A stretch of DNA of 48,613 nt from the NCBI GenBank assembly GCA_947306745.1, contig CAMZHH010000004.1, positions 1-48,613 of the forward strand, written 5' to 3'. Numbering within the stretch: the stretch's first letter is position 1; the number at the start of each line of letters is the position of its first letter. A program made the translations under genes and the position numbers. This DNA comes from an uncultured Candidatus Saccharibacteria bacterium. GTDB taxonomy: Bacteria > Patescibacteriota > Saccharimonadia > Saccharimonadales > Saccharimonadaceae. Of the stretch, positions 13,924 to 23,542 are shown one piece after another. The notes beneath the pieces are model-generated. The model was not told the DNA's origin and ran no database searches. It saw nothing but the letters and a program-made list of their open reading frames with translations.

Positions 13924-15756
13924 TTATAAGTAGGAATTAATACCGTTTAATTCACCAGTGCTTGTCAGGCCACCAGTCATACTTCCGGCGCTCTTAAACA
14001 GACTTTCAAGATCAACGTCCTCGAGCATTTCGTCCATTTCTTCCTCTACACTCTCAGTACCAGCCTTAATGCAGGTTTGTACATAAGCGCCAGTATAATG
14101 CGACTTACACATCGTCTCGACGTACTCTTTGGCAGTCGTCTTAATTTTTTCGCGAGCGTTCTTCTTGAAGGTTTCGTTAACATCCTTCAAAGTCTTAACA
14201 TCGGATGGAACATCGATGCTAGCCTTATCGTAACCAATATCCAATTTAGCAGAAGACTCAGACTTCTCCTTTTCGTTCTTGGCGCTAATCTCAACCTTCA
14301 TCAATTCATGCGAGAAGCCTTTAATGCCCAACTTAACGGTAGCATCCTTTAGGCTATCTGCGTCATCAGAGTCTTCCTTGATTTGGAAAGAAGAGCTACA
14401 AGTATTGAAATCCTTAACAGCCTGAAGGGCCATCACGTCCTTTACGAAAGCTTTTTGCTTTTCGGTATTAATCTTTACCTCGATAAACTTCAAGCCATCA
14501 CGTTCTTCAACCTTAGCATCTTCTGGGACTTCGATGAAGCTATTCTTTTCATAAAGATCAGCGATTTGCTTCTTAAAGTCGGCCGAAGAAAGACCTTTTG
14601 CCTTATCGGCGATACACTTGAATTCCTTGTTATCTTCTTCGGAGCTAAGGTCGAGCCAGACATCAGATACCGACTCGCCGAGCGCACCGAACAAATCTTC
14701 CATCAAAGCCATTTGCATAGTAGTTTCAGGATCGGCTTCGTCCTCATCGGAAATGCCGCCCATAAAGCCGCTCATTAACTGGAAAATAGCATCAGTTACA
14801 CTTTTAATATCTTTAAGCTTAATATAAGCTTTGCCATCATCGGTAGTTACCACATCGGCACCAAACTTAAGCTTAAATTCGTCCGAACCGGCATCAAAAC
14901 CAAGGCCAATGCCCATGTTATTACCGCTCGACTTTACATCAAGCGATACGTTCGATTCGCTCTTTTCGCCGTCTTTAGTTGAAACCGTGTTAATATCGCC
15001 CTTCACCTGAAGGTCGTTAGCGTCCCATAACTTCGAAATAGCATCTTTGACACTATTTTCTGGCGATTCATGTATTGTATACCAAATGAAAAAGCCAACA
15101 CCGCCGCCAATTAATAATAACAAGACGACTATAATAGCTATAATTAAGCCAGTTTTCTTTTTCTTTGGTGTGCCAGCAGCGGCAGCTTGAGCTGCGGCCT
15201 GCTCGGTTGCAGGATCAGTTGGTACAGCCGCGTTAATTGGTGACGCAACTGGAGTTGGCTCAGCTACAGGAGCTGGTTCTGCTACTGGTTCAGCGGCAGG
15301 AGTATCAGCAACAACTGGCTCAGCCGGTGCAGCTTCTTCGACGGCAGGCTCTGCAGCAGGCTCAGCTACAGGCTCTGTAGCAGGCTCTACTGTACCTTCA
15401 ACGGACGCAAATGGATCCACAAATGCACCATCAGTTTCCGTGGTCGGAGCTTTATTTTCTTCTTCGTTCACGTTTTCGTTCCTTAATGCTTCTTCGTTAT
15501 TAAATGGTTTTTCTGGAGTTACAACTTCCAGGTTTCCGGACCCAATTGCGCCGCCGTTAAGCATTTTTTCTGCTTCCGTCGGCTCAACTGGTTTTTCTTC
15601 CTCTGCTTCTTCCTTAAAAAGCATCGGGTTTACCGTATCCTCTTCGTCGGCGACAAATTCTTCTTCTGCAATCGCTTCATCGTGAATTGCCACTGTCTGT
15701 TCGGCTTTATCCAGATCTGAAAGGTCTAGCTCCCTCGAAGCCTTGTCGTCAGGCAT
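13924..15756 (-). CDS. Large anchored surface protein with acidic/Ala-Pro-rich cytoplasmic part
   Basis: 610 residues, family not recognised. Residues 1-195 are acidic and then rich in PAAEPVAEPA-type repeats. KKKKTG precedes a membrane segment at about residues 200-226 (LIIAIIVVLLLLIGGGVGFF). Residues 230-610 are a charged extracellular region with a repeated pattern of short beta-like strands (SESNVSLDVKSSGNN, SSAKLDIGYDKAS) and scattered Cys. The N-terminus has no signal peptide, so it is a type II membrane protein. A GAGGAG formed by the last codons of the upstream gene serves as ribosome site, so the two genes form an operon. The region 15250-15400 has repetitive base composition from the Pro-Ala-Glu repeats. 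Confidence 0.75.
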   Translation of the reverse strand: MPDDKASRELDLSDLDKAEQTVAIHDEAIAEEEFVADEEDTVNPMLFKEEAEEEKPVEPTEAEKMLNGGAIGSGNLEVVTPEKPFNNEEALRNENVNEEENKAPTTETDGAFVDPFASVEGTVEPATEPVAEPAAEPAVEEAAPAEPVVADTPAAEPVAEPAPVAEPTPVASPINAAVPTDPATEQAAAQAAAAGTPKKKKTGLIIAIIVVLLLLIGGGVGFFIWYTIHESPENSVKDAISKLWDANDLQVKGDINTVSTKDGEKSESNVSLDVKSSGNNMGIGLGFDAGSDEFKLKFGADVVTTDDGKAYIKLKDIKSVTDAIFQLMSGFMGGISDEDEADPETTMQMALMEDLFGALGESVSDVWLDLSSEEDNKEFKCIADKAKGLSSADFKKQIADLYEKNSFIEVPEDAKVEERDGLKFIEVKINTEKQKAFVKDVMALQAVKDFNTCSSSFQIKEDSDDADSLKDATVKLGIKGFSHELMKVEISAKNEKEKSESSAKLDIGYDKASIDVPSDVKTLKDVNETFKKNAREKIKTTAKEYVETMCKSHYTGAYVQTCIKAGTESVEEEMDEMLEDVDLESLFKSAGSMTGGLTSTGELNGINSYL

Positions 15757-15763
15757 ATATTAT

Positions 15764-16102
15764 TTACTCCTCAACTGGAGTTGGATCGTCGTTGCCCTTG
15801 ATTTCAACGCCGTTCTCATCATAGTAACGCAAAGTACAGCTAGTATGGCTGCGAGCGCAAGCTTGAACGGAATCATATTTATTGAAAAGATCAATTGAAG
15901 TGATCAACAAGATAACTGCAAGAATAGCAAATACCAATGTTGTTGTAGCAAACAAAGCATAAAAGAATTTATACTTGCCAGTTGCTCGATGTTCTTCTGG
16001 ATACTTTTCGTAAATAATACCCTTACCTTTTGCTGTTTTTTTGGCTACTGGAGCCGCTTTCTTAGCGGTAGTAGTCTTTTTCTTGGCAGTTTTTGTTGCC
16101 AT
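15764..16102 (-). CDS. Lys/Ala-rich single-pass membrane protein
   Basis: 112 residues, family not recognised. The first 28 residues are a Lys-Ala-Thr tail (TAKKKTTTAKKAAPVAKK) resembling histone or nucleoid-protein tails, followed by a membrane segment at about 47-70 (FFYALFATTTLVFAILAVILL) and a 40-residue outer domain with two Cys (CARSHTSC). The basic tail would lie in the cytoplasm and could touch nucleic acid or acidic lipids. An excellent AAGGAGGG lies 9 bases before the ATG. It is upstream of, and coupled to, the 610-residue surface protein gene; eno lies divergently on the other side. Confidence 0.75.
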   Translation of the reverse strand: MATKTAKKKTTTAKKAAPVAKKTAKGKGIIYEKYPEEHRATGKYKFFYALFATTTLVFAILAVILLITSIDLFNKYDSVQACARSHTSCTLRYYDENGVEIKGNDDPTPVEE

Positions 16103-16187
16103 AGGAAAATGCCCTCCTTATAATTGTGCTTTAGCTTAAATATACCACAAAATTTATGCAAATCCAAAAAAATCATAAGCACTATGC

Positions 16188-16193
16188 TATAAT
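16188..16193 (+). promoter_or_regulatory. Extended -10 promoter of eno
   Basis: TGC-TATAAT (extended -10) about 42 bases before the eno ATG. The divergent gene at 16102 has a TATATT-like box on the other strand at about 16136-16142. Confidence 0.55.
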
Positions 16194-16235
16194 GTATTCA
16201 GAGATTTTTTGTATTTAAGGGAGAAAGGCATCAAT

Positions 16236-17528
16236 ATGCAAGAAAAGAATACTAATATTAAGCACATCCACGCGCGCCAAATCCTCGACTCGCGCGGGAA
16301 TCCAACCGTTGAGGCGGATGTAATCCTCGAAAGTGGCCACGCTGGTCGCGCCGCCGTGCCATCTGGCGCATCTACTGGCGCTGGCGAAGCGCTCGAACTT
16401 CGCGATGGCGACAAAGATCGCTTTGGCGGTAAAGGCGTTTTGAAAGCCGTTTGGAATGTTAATAATAAAATCAGCGACGTCCTAGTCGGCAACGACGCTG
16501 CCAATCAAGAGCAAATCGATCGCCTCATGTGCGACCTTGACGGTACCGAAAATAAATCCAAGCTCGGCGCCAACGCTATTCTTGCCGTTTCCCTCGCAAC
16601 CGCCAAGGCTGTAGCTCACGCTAAGAGCATGCGTTTTTATGAATATATTGCCGACCTCGCCGGTACTACCGACGACATGAAGCTCCCAATGCCAATGATG
16701 AATGTTATGAACGGTGGCGCACATGCCGACTGGTCTACCGACTTTCAGGAATATATGATTATTCCAGTCAGCGCTGGCAACATGCAAGACGCCGTCCGCA
16801 TGGGTGCTGAGGTATTCCATACTCTCCATAACATCCTCAAAGACCGTGGCTATGCTACGACTGTTGGCGACGAAGGCGGCTATGCTCCATTCGTAAAAGA
16901 CGGCAACAATGAACCACTCGAACTCATCAAGCTTGCTGTTGAAGCCGCAGGCTACAAGATGGGCCAAGATATCTGCATCGCAATGGACATTGCCGCTTCC
17001 GAATTTGCTAAAGATGATCATTATGAACTCAAGACCACCGGCGAATGGAAGACGAGTGCTAACCTTGCTGACTGGTATCAATGGATTATCGACAATTATC
17101 CAGTAGTATCCATCGAGGATGGTCTCGGCGAAAACGACTGGTCTGGCTGGCAAATGCTTACCGCCCGCTTCCCTCAAACTCAGCTCGTAGGCGACGACCT
17201 CTTTGTAACTAACTCTAAGTTGCTCCAAAAAGGCATCGACGAAAAGGCTGCTAACGCTATCTTGATTAAGCCAAACCAAATCGGTTCACTTACTGAAACT
17301 ATCGATGCCGTTAAGCTCGCTAAAGAACACGGCTATCGCTGCGTTATGTCGCACCGTTCTGGCGAAACTGAAGATACTTCTATCGCTCATCTCGCCGTCG
17401 GTCTCGGCACTGGCCAGATTAAAACCGGTTCCCTTTCTCGCACTGAACGCATCGCTAAGTACAACGAATTAATGCGTATTTCCGAAGGCAACCATTCCCT
17501 CGGTCTTACCAATCCATTCAATCGCTAA
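16236..17528 (+). CDS. eno: Enolase
   Basis: 430 residues. Start at the ATG at 16236, preceded by AAGGGAGAAAGG; a TTG at 16209 would put that site inside the gene. Enolase converts 2-phosphoglycerate to phosphoenolpyruvate in glycolysis. N-terminal [16 protein letters not shown], catalytic GDEGGYAP, metal ligands in [22 protein letters not shown] and [10 protein letters not shown], catalytic Lys in [15 protein letters not shown], and [19 protein letters not shown] are all present. Single gene with its own promoter and terminator; pgi lies convergent to it. Confidence 0.98.
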   Translation: MQEKNTNIKHIHARQILDSRGNPTVEADVILESGHAGRAAVPSGASTGAGEALELRDGDKDRFGGKGVLKAVWNVNNKISDVLVGNDAANQEQIDRLMCDLDGTENKSKLGANAILAVSLATAKAVAHAKSMRFYEYIADLAGTTDDMKLPMPMMNVMNGGAHADWSTDFQEYMIIPVSAGNMQDAVRMGAEVFHTLHNILKDRGYATTVGDEGGYAPFVKDGNNEPLELIKLAVEAAGYKMGQDICIAMDIAASEFAKDDHYELKTTGEWKTSANLADWYQWIIDNYPVVSIEDGLGENDWSGWQMLTARFPQTQLVGDDLFVTNSKLLQKGIDEKAANAILIKPNQIGSLTETIDAVKLAKEHGYRCVMSHRSGETEDTSIAHLAVGLGTGQIKTGSLSRTERIAKYNELMRISEGNHSLGLTNPFNR

Positions 17529-17539
17529 ATATTACTTAT

Positions 17540-17561
17540 CCGGAGCGCTCCGGCGCTCCGG
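17540..17561. repeat. GC-rich palindrome after eno
   Basis: CCGGAGCGCTCCGG is a perfect 14-bp palindrome, followed at once by CGCTCCGG, giving two alternative stems. It stands out in AT-rich surroundings and precedes the eno terminator. Confidence 0.5.
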
Positions 17562-17585
17562 TCATATTGATGCAAAAACTCTCTC

Positions 17586-17617
17586 AAACTCATCAGCTCC
17601 CCACTGGTGAGTTTTTT
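17586..17617 (+). terminator. eno terminator
   Basis: AACTCATCAG/CTGGTGAGTT hairpin followed by a T-run. Confidence 0.8.
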
Positions 17618-17643
17618 GTATAAAATTTTTATTCAGCCACCTC

Positions 17644-17689
17644 AAAAAACCGTGAATTTCGGCTTTTTACCCCTGTAATTCACGGTTTT
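17644..17689 (-). terminator. pgi terminator
   Basis: AACCGTGAATT/AATTCACGGTT hairpin ending in T-runs, immediately downstream of the pgi stop on the minus strand. Confidence 0.75.
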
Positions 17690-17698
17690 GAGTGCTAA

Positions 17699-18955
17699 TT
17701 ATTTTTCATAGCCCGGCTTGCCCAAGAGCTCAAACATGCGCGTCTTGTAAGCCTCAACGCCTGGCTGGTTAAACGGATTTACGCCCAAGCAGAATCCACT
17801 CAAAGCGCAACTCATCTCAAAGAAGTAAATCAACGCCCCAAGCGAACGTTCGTCTAGCTTTGGCAAAATTACCTCCATTACCGGCACACCGCCAGCAATA
17901 TGCGCCTCACGCGTTGCAGCGTTAGCAGTCTTGTTGACGTAATCCATCTCCTTGCCTTCAAGATATTTCAAACCATCCAAGTTTTCCTCGAGTTCCGGCA
18001 CCATTACGCCATCGTATTCTTCCTTAATCTCTACGAAGGTCTCAAAGAGATTGCGACGACCTTCTTGGATATATTGGCCCATTGAATGTAAATCGGTCGA
18101 GTCAATCACGCTAGCTGGAAAAATACCCTTATGATCCTTGCCTTCGCTTTCACCGAACAACTGCTTCCACCACTCATTGAAGTACATAAACTGCGGCTCA
18201 AAGTTGGCTAAAATCTCAATATTATAATCGTTCTCGAGCAAAACATTACGCGCTACGGCATATTCGGTTGCTAGACCGCCGTCTGAAATTAGGCTAGCGC
18301 GTTCTTCTTCGGCGCCGTCCATCAAAGCGTCAATATCTACGCCGGCTGCCGCAATCGCGAGCAAGCCAACCGCCGTTAATACCGAATAGCGACCACCAAT
18401 ATTGTCTGGCACTACGAAGGTTTCATAGCCCTTCGCGACCGCCTCATCGTGCAAAGCGCCCTTATTCGCATCTGTCGTAGCGTAAATACGCTTAGCTGCT
18501 TCCGCTTCACCGTATTTATCAATCAACATCTGCTTAAAAATACGGAATGCAACGGCCGGCTCTGTTGTAGTACCAGATTTCGAGATTACATTTACTGAGA
18601 AATCTTTATCGCCAAGTTCACGCTGTACTTTCTGCAATTCGCGCGGACTCAAGGAATTACCAGCATATAAAATCTTCGTCTTTTTCGCACCGCCGAGTGC
18701 CTCAATTACGGCGCGATGACCAAGATAACTACCGCCAATGCCGATACAGACTAAATACTCTGAATCATCCTGAATCTTCTTTGCCGCAGCCTTGATGCGA
18801 GCGAATTCATCCTTGTCGTAATTGACCGGCAAATCCACCCAACCACCAAAGTCGTTTTGTTGTGCACGCGCCACATATGGCTTCACTTCATCAACGCGAC
18901 GTTGAAAATCCTCAACACTAATTAATTTGGCGAGATCAGCTTTAAAATCTATCAT
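17699..18955 (-). CDS. pgi: Glucose-6-phosphate isomerase
   Basis: 418 residues, the short form of the family. It interconverts glucose 6-phosphate and fructose 6-phosphate. The sugar-phosphate motif [18 protein letters not shown], the SIS-domain [16 protein letters not shown], signature 1 [17 protein letters not shown] and signature 2 [14 protein letters not shown] are all intact, as is the Glu of GQYIQEGRR. The ATG follows AGGAGG closely. Single gene, convergent with eno. Confidence 0.97.
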   Translation of the reverse strand: MIDFKADLAKLISVEDFQRRVDEVKPYVARAQQNDFGGWVDLPVNYDKDEFARIKAAAKKIQDDSEYLVCIGIGGSYLGHRAVIEALGGAKKTKILYAGNSLSPRELQKVQRELGDKDFSVNVISKSGTTTEPAVAFRIFKQMLIDKYGEAEAAKRIYATTDANKGALHDEAVAKGYETFVVPDNIGGRYSVLTAVGLLAIAAAGVDIDALMDGAEEERASLISDGGLATEYAVARNVLLENDYNIEILANFEPQFMYFNEWWKQLFGESEGKDHKGIFPASVIDSTDLHSMGQYIQEGRRNLFETFVEIKEEYDGVMVPELEENLDGLKYLEGKEMDYVNKTANAATREAHIAGGVPVMEVILPKLDERSLGALIYFFEMSCALSGFCLGVNPFNQPGVEAYKTRMFELLGKPGYEK

Positions 18956-18987
18956 CTCCTACCTCCTTTTCTTTCTCTTTCTATTTT

Positions 18988-19023
18988 AACAAAAAACCGG
19001 CTAGCTTTCAGCATAACCGGTTC
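18988..19023 (-). terminator. Terminator of the Gln-rich protein gene
   Basis: AACCGG/CCGGTT stem with a 20-base loop and a T6 run on the minus strand, 7 bases past the stop. Confidence 0.7.
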
Positions 19024-19029
19024 AAATTT

Positions 19030-20229
19030 CTAAAGTGATACTGCAATGTCATGCAAATCTGTCGAACTCAGATTGCCTTCCTCGTCAGTAATGACATAGA
19101 AGACACCACCATTCACCCAAGCCGCATTCGATTTAGATACGTAAATCGTTAAACCTTGCCCCTTTGCAATGGAATATTCTGAACCCCAATTTTTCTTCAC
19201 ATAGTTAGACAATACAGCGGACGAATCCCAGCTCGACTTTTCTTCCATCAAGGTAAACTTCTTGCCCTCATTATTCTTGAAGTTCATCGTGATACGACCA
19301 GCATCCTCTTTTACGAGACCATCTAGACGATAATCGGCTGGCACATAGCTTGGATAGGCTTTCTCAATGCCAGTTTGCATCGCTGCGACACGCACAGAAA
19401 TGTCTGGCATATTTAGATATACAAGATAACCCAACAAAGCAATCGAAACTACAGCCATCGCGGAAGCAATCGCAAAACGACGCTTCTGCCAAAAATGCTG
19501 TTTTTCCTGTTTCGCTTCACTAAATTGCGTAACCTCGTCACCTTCAACCTGGCCTACCTTACGCAATGCTTGCTTGATAGCGCGATCTTTCAACTCTTGA
19601 GCACTCAAATGAACCGGCTCAGACTTACGTGCAGCCTGACGAGCTTTTGCTACTTGTACGACATGATTACGCTGTACGCCGCGATCTTGTTGCTGTTTAG
19701 CGACTGCAATTTGGCGACCAGCGACTTTCTGAACTTGTCTCTGAGCGCGTTGTACTTGCTGAGCCTGCTGTTGCTGACCTTGTTGCTGTTCGCGCGTAAC
19801 TTTCTTAGCGACTGGCTGCAGACGCACGCCGGCTTTATTGAGTAGGCCACGGCGTTGTTGCCTTTGGCCTTGTTGACGTAACACCATCACCTGCTGGCGC
19901 GCCCTAATCTGACTACGATTAACTTGCTGACCCTGCTGCGCCTGCTGACTGCGGCCTTGTTGCTGAATAGCTTGCGCCTGCTGAACTTGCTGAGCCTGCT
20001 GAGCTCTTTGCTGCTGTTGCTGAATCTGCTGACGCTGTTGCTGAGCAACCTTTTGAATCTTCAAAGATTTCGAAGCCTCACCGGCGGCGACATTAATACG
20101 TGCGCGTGCTACTGGTTTCTTCACAAATTTACGATTCAAAGTGGTAGATCTCTGGACACGACGGTGGTCTACCGAACTGGCATGATGCACTGTAGCCACT
20201 TTTCCTGAAACTCTCTTAACTCCGTCCAT
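19030..20229 (-). CDS. Polyglutamine-rich anchored surface protein
   Basis: 399 residues. The first 70 residues are basic, then residues about 62-190 are a low-complexity Gln/Arg/Ala region with up to five Gln in a row, then a Lys-rich linker. A membrane segment lies at about 253-272 (FAIASAMAVVSIALLGYLVY). The outer 125 residues begin YPSYVPADYRLDGLVKEDAG and run to VNGGVFYVITDEEGNLSS, which resembles the DUF4367 type seen in Firmicutes membrane and sporulation proteins. Topology places the Gln-rich part in the cytoplasm. GAGG lies a few bases before the ATG. It stands alone and divergent from the PEGA gene. No function is assigned. Confidence 0.78.
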   Translation of the reverse strand: MDGVKRVSGKVATVHHASSVDHRRVQRSTTLNRKFVKKPVARARINVAAGEASKSLKIQKVAQQQRQQIQQQQQRAQQAQQVQQAQAIQQQGRSQQAQQGQQVNRSQIRARQQVMVLRQQGQRQQRRGLLNKAGVRLQPVAKKVTREQQQGQQQQAQQVQRAQRQVQKVAGRQIAVAKQQQDRGVQRNHVVQVAKARQAARKSEPVHLSAQELKDRAIKQALRKVGQVEGDEVTQFSEAKQEKQHFWQKRRFAIASAMAVVSIALLGYLVYLNMPDISVRVAAMQTGIEKAYPSYVPADYRLDGLVKEDAGRITMNFKNNEGKKFTLMEEKSSWDSSAVLSNYVKKNWGSEYSIAKGQGLTIYVSKSNAAWVNGGVFYVITDEEGNLSSTDLHDIAVSL

Positions 20230-20350
20230 TCTACCTCGCTTTTATTCTGCTAAAGCTATATTAAAACAAATCAACGCTAAAATCAACAGATTTTAAAAAT
20301 TATTTATTCACATCTGCACCCAATTTTTAAGCATAAGCGTAATTCTGGTA

Positions 20351-20356
20351 TATAAT
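20351..20356 (+). promoter_or_regulatory. -10 element of the PEGA protein gene
   Basis: TATAAT about 33 bases before the ATG at 20390, in a 160-base AT-rich divergent intergenic region. The -35 is unclear. Confidence 0.45.
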
Positions 20357-20389
20357 AATATACAGTGTAATTAATTTTGTTATTTATCT

Positions 20390-21910
20390 ATGGACCGCAG
20401 AAAATCTAAACAAATCCAAAACGCCCGCGTTATAGCGACTAACATTTTTATGGGCCTTTCCGTAATTGCAATAGTTTTTGTACTCATGCTGATTGCGATG
20501 GGCTTTACGTTTAATGAATCTGGCAATCTCGAACAGTCCGGTCTTGTTCAAATATCATCCAATCCTAGCGGTGCTACCGTTGAAATCGACGGCGATACTC
20601 AATTCGGTCGTACCCAAATCAGCAAGATGCTTAGCGCCAGCGAACACACGATTAAGGTTACGAAAGCCGGCTATGATACTTGGCAAAAAACTCTATCCGT
20701 CGACGCAGGTCTCCTTACTCGCATTGAATGGGCCCGCCTCTTCCCGTTAAAACCAGAAAAAACTACCGTTACTACTTTTAACGAACCACGTCTTACAGCC
20801 GTTTCGAACGACCGCAAGCGTATGCTATACCTCGAAAAGAATAGCTCGAACTTAATCAATATTGATCTTCAAGGCGACAAAAATAAACGTACAAAATTAG
20901 ATTTAGCTACCATCTTAGGCACCAATAAAGCAGCCGCCCTTACCGGAACCTTATCGATCGTTTCCTGGAATAATTCCAATAATAAAATCGTGCTTAATTG
21001 GACCACCGACGACGCTAATAGCATTTGGTATCTTGTTGACTTAGATAATATCAACAACACCATCAATCTTACCGCTAAATACAGCCTCAACTTCAGCCAT
21101 ATCCTAATCGCTAACGATTCCGCATCAAAACTCTGGGTAGTCGAAGCTGGCAAGCTCCATTTAGTCGATACTGGTAATTCCAGTATCTCCGCCACCGACA
21201 TCGCCGGCATTGAACGCATCACGAATAATAAAGACGTCGTTTCTTACGTCGCTGTCGATCCCGCTACAAATCAACGCGAAATTCGCATCTATAAAGATGG
21301 CGAAAGCGGTTCGACAAAAATCCTCACCCTCGACGACTTAAATGCAAATGTTACCCTAGCGATGGGCACATACTGGGGCGATGAATGGTTTGCCTACTCT
21401 ATAAATCAAAAGGTGATTATCCTAAGCGGTAATTATCCTTCCTATGAAAAACCACGCAATAATTCCCTTAAGAACATCCTTTCCCGCGAGCTCGAATTCA
21501 TACCACAATTAGTCTCAGTAAATGATTCTCAACGCATTGCCGTCTTCGCCGGCGACACTCATGTCATGGCTTTCGACATCGAAACTAACGATTATTATGA
21601 TTCTACGCTCGATTCAGCCATTACCAGCATCAATTGGCTAGACGATTTCATTATCTGGCAGAACCATGAGAACAAAATTATTATTCAAGACTTCGATGGT
21701 GAAAACCGCCGCGAGTTAATCAAGAAAGCCAACACTCAGCTCCCTGTTGCCCTATCCGAAAACAACAAATGGCTCTACTTCTTTGAGCTCACTGAAGAGG
21801 TCGACGAATCAGCTTCCACCAATGCTAATTCAACCGACACTGGCGCCGTCGAAGGAACTAGTGAAACTAAATTCGTTTACACGCTCAAGCGTGAGAAACT
21901 CCAGATTTAA
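20390..21910 (+). CDS. PEGA-domain surface protein
   Basis: 506 residues. After a short basic N-terminus there is a membrane segment at about residues 17-40 (IFMGLSVIAIVFVLMLIAMG), then a PEGA domain at about 52-115 (VQISSNPSGATVEIDGDTQF, HTIKVTKAGYDTWQKTLSVD), then a long region of repeated beta segments that looks like a beta-propeller (alternating KLWVVEAGKLHLVDTG, WFAYSINQKVIILSG, DDFIIWQNHENKIIIQDFDG). PEGA domains are common in surface proteins and bind other surface components. The propeller-like part may be a protein interaction platform. Single gene with its own terminator. Confidence 0.85.
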   Translation: MDRRKSKQIQNARVIATNIFMGLSVIAIVFVLMLIAMGFTFNESGNLEQSGLVQISSNPSGATVEIDGDTQFGRTQISKMLSASEHTIKVTKAGYDTWQKTLSVDAGLLTRIEWARLFPLKPEKTTVTTFNEPRLTAVSNDRKRMLYLEKNSSNLINIDLQGDKNKRTKLDLATILGTNKAAALTGTLSIVSWNNSNNKIVLNWTTDDANSIWYLVDLDNINNTINLTAKYSLNFSHILIANDSASKLWVVEAGKLHLVDTGNSSISATDIAGIERITNNKDVVSYVAVDPATNQREIRIYKDGESGSTKILTLDDLNANVTLAMGTYWGDEWFAYSINQKVIILSGNYPSYEKPRNNSLKNILSRELEFIPQLVSVNDSQRIAVFAGDTHVMAFDIETNDYYDSTLDSAITSINWLDDFIIWQNHENKIIIQDFDGENRRELIKKANTQLPVALSENNKWLYFFELTEEVDESASTNANSTDTGAVEGTSETKFVYTLKREKLQI

Positions 21911-21929
21911 TCAGCCTAATTAAATATAT

Positions 21930-21962
21930 AAAAAACACCCTCGTATGAGGGTAGTTTTTTAT
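21930..21962 (+). terminator. Terminator of the PEGA protein gene
   Basis: ACCCTC-GTAT-GAGGGT hairpin followed by TTTTTT. Confidence 0.8.
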
Positions 21963-22034
21963 TCTCTTCCAGCTCCATTCAATAATAGACACATAGCTAT
22001 CGCTACCCCGCCCCGAAGATGTATTGTTGGTTAT

Positions 22035-23312
22035 TTATTCTTGACCAGTCAACCAGCGCCAAAATGCTTCAAGTGGTAGCGGATCATTCTTTGGCATCTC
22101 ATAGGTAGTCTTATCGTCACTGCCATCAGTTGGCGTATCGGATGCGGCACCTTCATAAGATGGGCTGATTTGCTCTCCATAAACAATGTAGCGCTGCTTC
22201 GATGTACCAAGCGGATAGCAAGTTAAAAGCGTAATCATCGGCTTTCCTGCATTATCGGTCGCAATCTCACGCAACGAGTTGACATCGCTTGGATCAACAA
22301 TCATCGTACCAGTCATCTTATATGCATAACGAGTACCTTCATAATCCATATAGATCATGTCACCTACCGCCAAACGCGGTAAACCTGAAAAGATAAACTT
22401 ATAATCCGACCGTTGCCATGGATCACCACCCGAGTGGCCAGAAATAACGAAGTTGCCAATTTGGCCTGGCTTTGCCGATGCACCTGGAATCGAAAAATTC
22501 GCTACACCATTCGTCATCGCCGCATTCATTGATTTCACGTCAGTCTTTGCGCCAAAAGTCACTGGCACCTCAACATTAATCTTCGGAATCATCACCGTTG
22601 GCGTCTGATGCGTCGCCACTGTAATTGTCGGGTCAAGATTACTAATCGAATTTACTTCCGCATTTCCTGGCGACATATAAGCTACCACATGCGCTGCAAT
22701 CACTTGATTGTATTGATATAACACACCGACGATTAATACAATAATACCTATAACTAGTGGAATCCATTTACGACCACGCTTCATCTTGCGCGCGCGCTGC
22801 TCAGCCTTCGCACGAATACGTGCCCTAAAGTCGTCTTGAACGATTTCGGACTCTTCTTTTGTGCCGGCCATCGCCGCGGTTGCCAAAGTCGAAGCTGATT
22901 GCTCAATATCCTCGCTCTTACGCTCTTTCTCTGCTTGCTCGCGCTCCATTTTTAGGCGCTCGCGTGCTACATATTCACGTGCGACCTTACCATAATATTC
23001 ACCATAATACTTCTGATAATAATCTTGCCATGCAGAATGATATCTACGCCAATCGTCGGCGTTAGCTACAGGAGTCGGTGAACTTTGGCTCGGTGCCTTA
23101 TAGTCCTGTGGTGTTTTCTTGTAGGCTTCAAGTACGCGTTTGCGAGCCAATTCGGTGGCAGTTTGCTGCTGTTTTTGCGCAGAGGTTAATTCGGCCGGCT
23201 TATCTTCGGCTTTTGGTTGTTGCGTAGTATTAGCGGCATTTTTTGCTGCAGCCTGCCCCCAAGCATTCCAGCTCGGTGGCGTACTAGTCTGCCCACCTTT
23301 TTGATTATCCAT
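22035..23312 (-). CDS. Sortase with long cytoplasmic N-terminal region
   Basis: 425 residues from the ATG at 23312; a frame from 23363 extends further but shows no ribosome site. Residues 1-190 are Gln/Lys/Glu-rich with coiled-coil character (WQDYYQKYYGEYYGKVAREY), a membrane segment lies at about 197-222 (WIPLVIGIIVLIVGVLYQY), and the sortase domain follows: catalytic His in FVISGHSGG, Cys in ITLLTCYPLG and Arg in SKQRYIVYG. Sortases cut an LPXTG-like signal and join the protein to the cell wall or to pilin. The LPKTG protein at 44072 is the obvious candidate substrate, although not adjacent. The long cytoplasmic part is unusual for a sortase. A TAGAAT lies 7 bases before the start, which may mean a leaderless mRNA. 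Confidence 0.9.
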   Translation of the reverse strand: MDNQKGGQTSTPPSWNAWGQAAAKNAANTTQQPKAEDKPAELTSAQKQQQTATELARKRVLEAYKKTPQDYKAPSQSSPTPVANADDWRRYHSAWQDYYQKYYGEYYGKVAREYVARERLKMEREQAEKERKSEDIEQSASTLATAAMAGTKEESEIVQDDFRARIRAKAEQRARKMKRGRKWIPLVIGIIVLIVGVLYQYNQVIAAHVVAYMSPGNAEVNSISNLDPTITVATHQTPTVMIPKINVEVPVTFGAKTDVKSMNAAMTNGVANFSIPGASAKPGQIGNFVISGHSGGDPWQRSDYKFIFSGLPRLAVGDMIYMDYEGTRYAYKMTGTMIVDPSDVNSLREIATDNAGKPMITLLTCYPLGTSKQRYIVYGEQISPSYEGAASDTPTDGSDDKTTYEMPKNDPLPLEAFWRWLTGQE

Positions 23313-23370
23313 TACACTTATTCTAGCACAAACCGGCTTTTCATGATAGAATAAGCATATCACTCATATT

Positions 23371-23457
23371 GGGCGAGTGGTGAAATTGGTATACACGACA
23401 GACTCAAAATCTGTTGGCAGCAATGCCGTGAGGGTTCAAGTCCCTCCTCGCCCACCA
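23371..23457 (+). tRNA. tRNA-Leu (anticodon CAA)
   Basis: Class II tRNA: acceptor GGGCGAG/CTCGCCC, D-arm with TTGG, anticodon stem ACAGA/TCTGT with loop CTCAAAA (CAA), long variable arm, T-loop TTCAAGT, encoded CCA. Confidence 0.95.
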
Positions 23458-23469
23458 GAATAAAAAGAG

Positions 23470-23492
23470 ATGGCCATCGGCCATATTTTTTT
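23470..23492 (+). terminator. tRNA-Leu terminator
   Basis: ATGGCC-ATC-GGCCAT hairpin followed by a T7 run. Confidence 0.8.
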
Positions 23493-23542
23493 GTTTTGAT
23501 TCGGGGATGATAAACTATAGTTATTACAATTAGGAGAAAAAA

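Noticed and set aside
13924-16102. Histone-like DNA-binding protein call for the Lys/Ala-rich gene
   Set aside because: The Lys/Ala tail is followed by a membrane segment and an outer domain, so a nucleoid protein is unlikely, though the tail could still touch DNA.
16482-17279. 265-residue open frame antisense to eno
   Set aside because: Shadow frame produced by the codon bias of enolase, no ribosome site or independent promoter.
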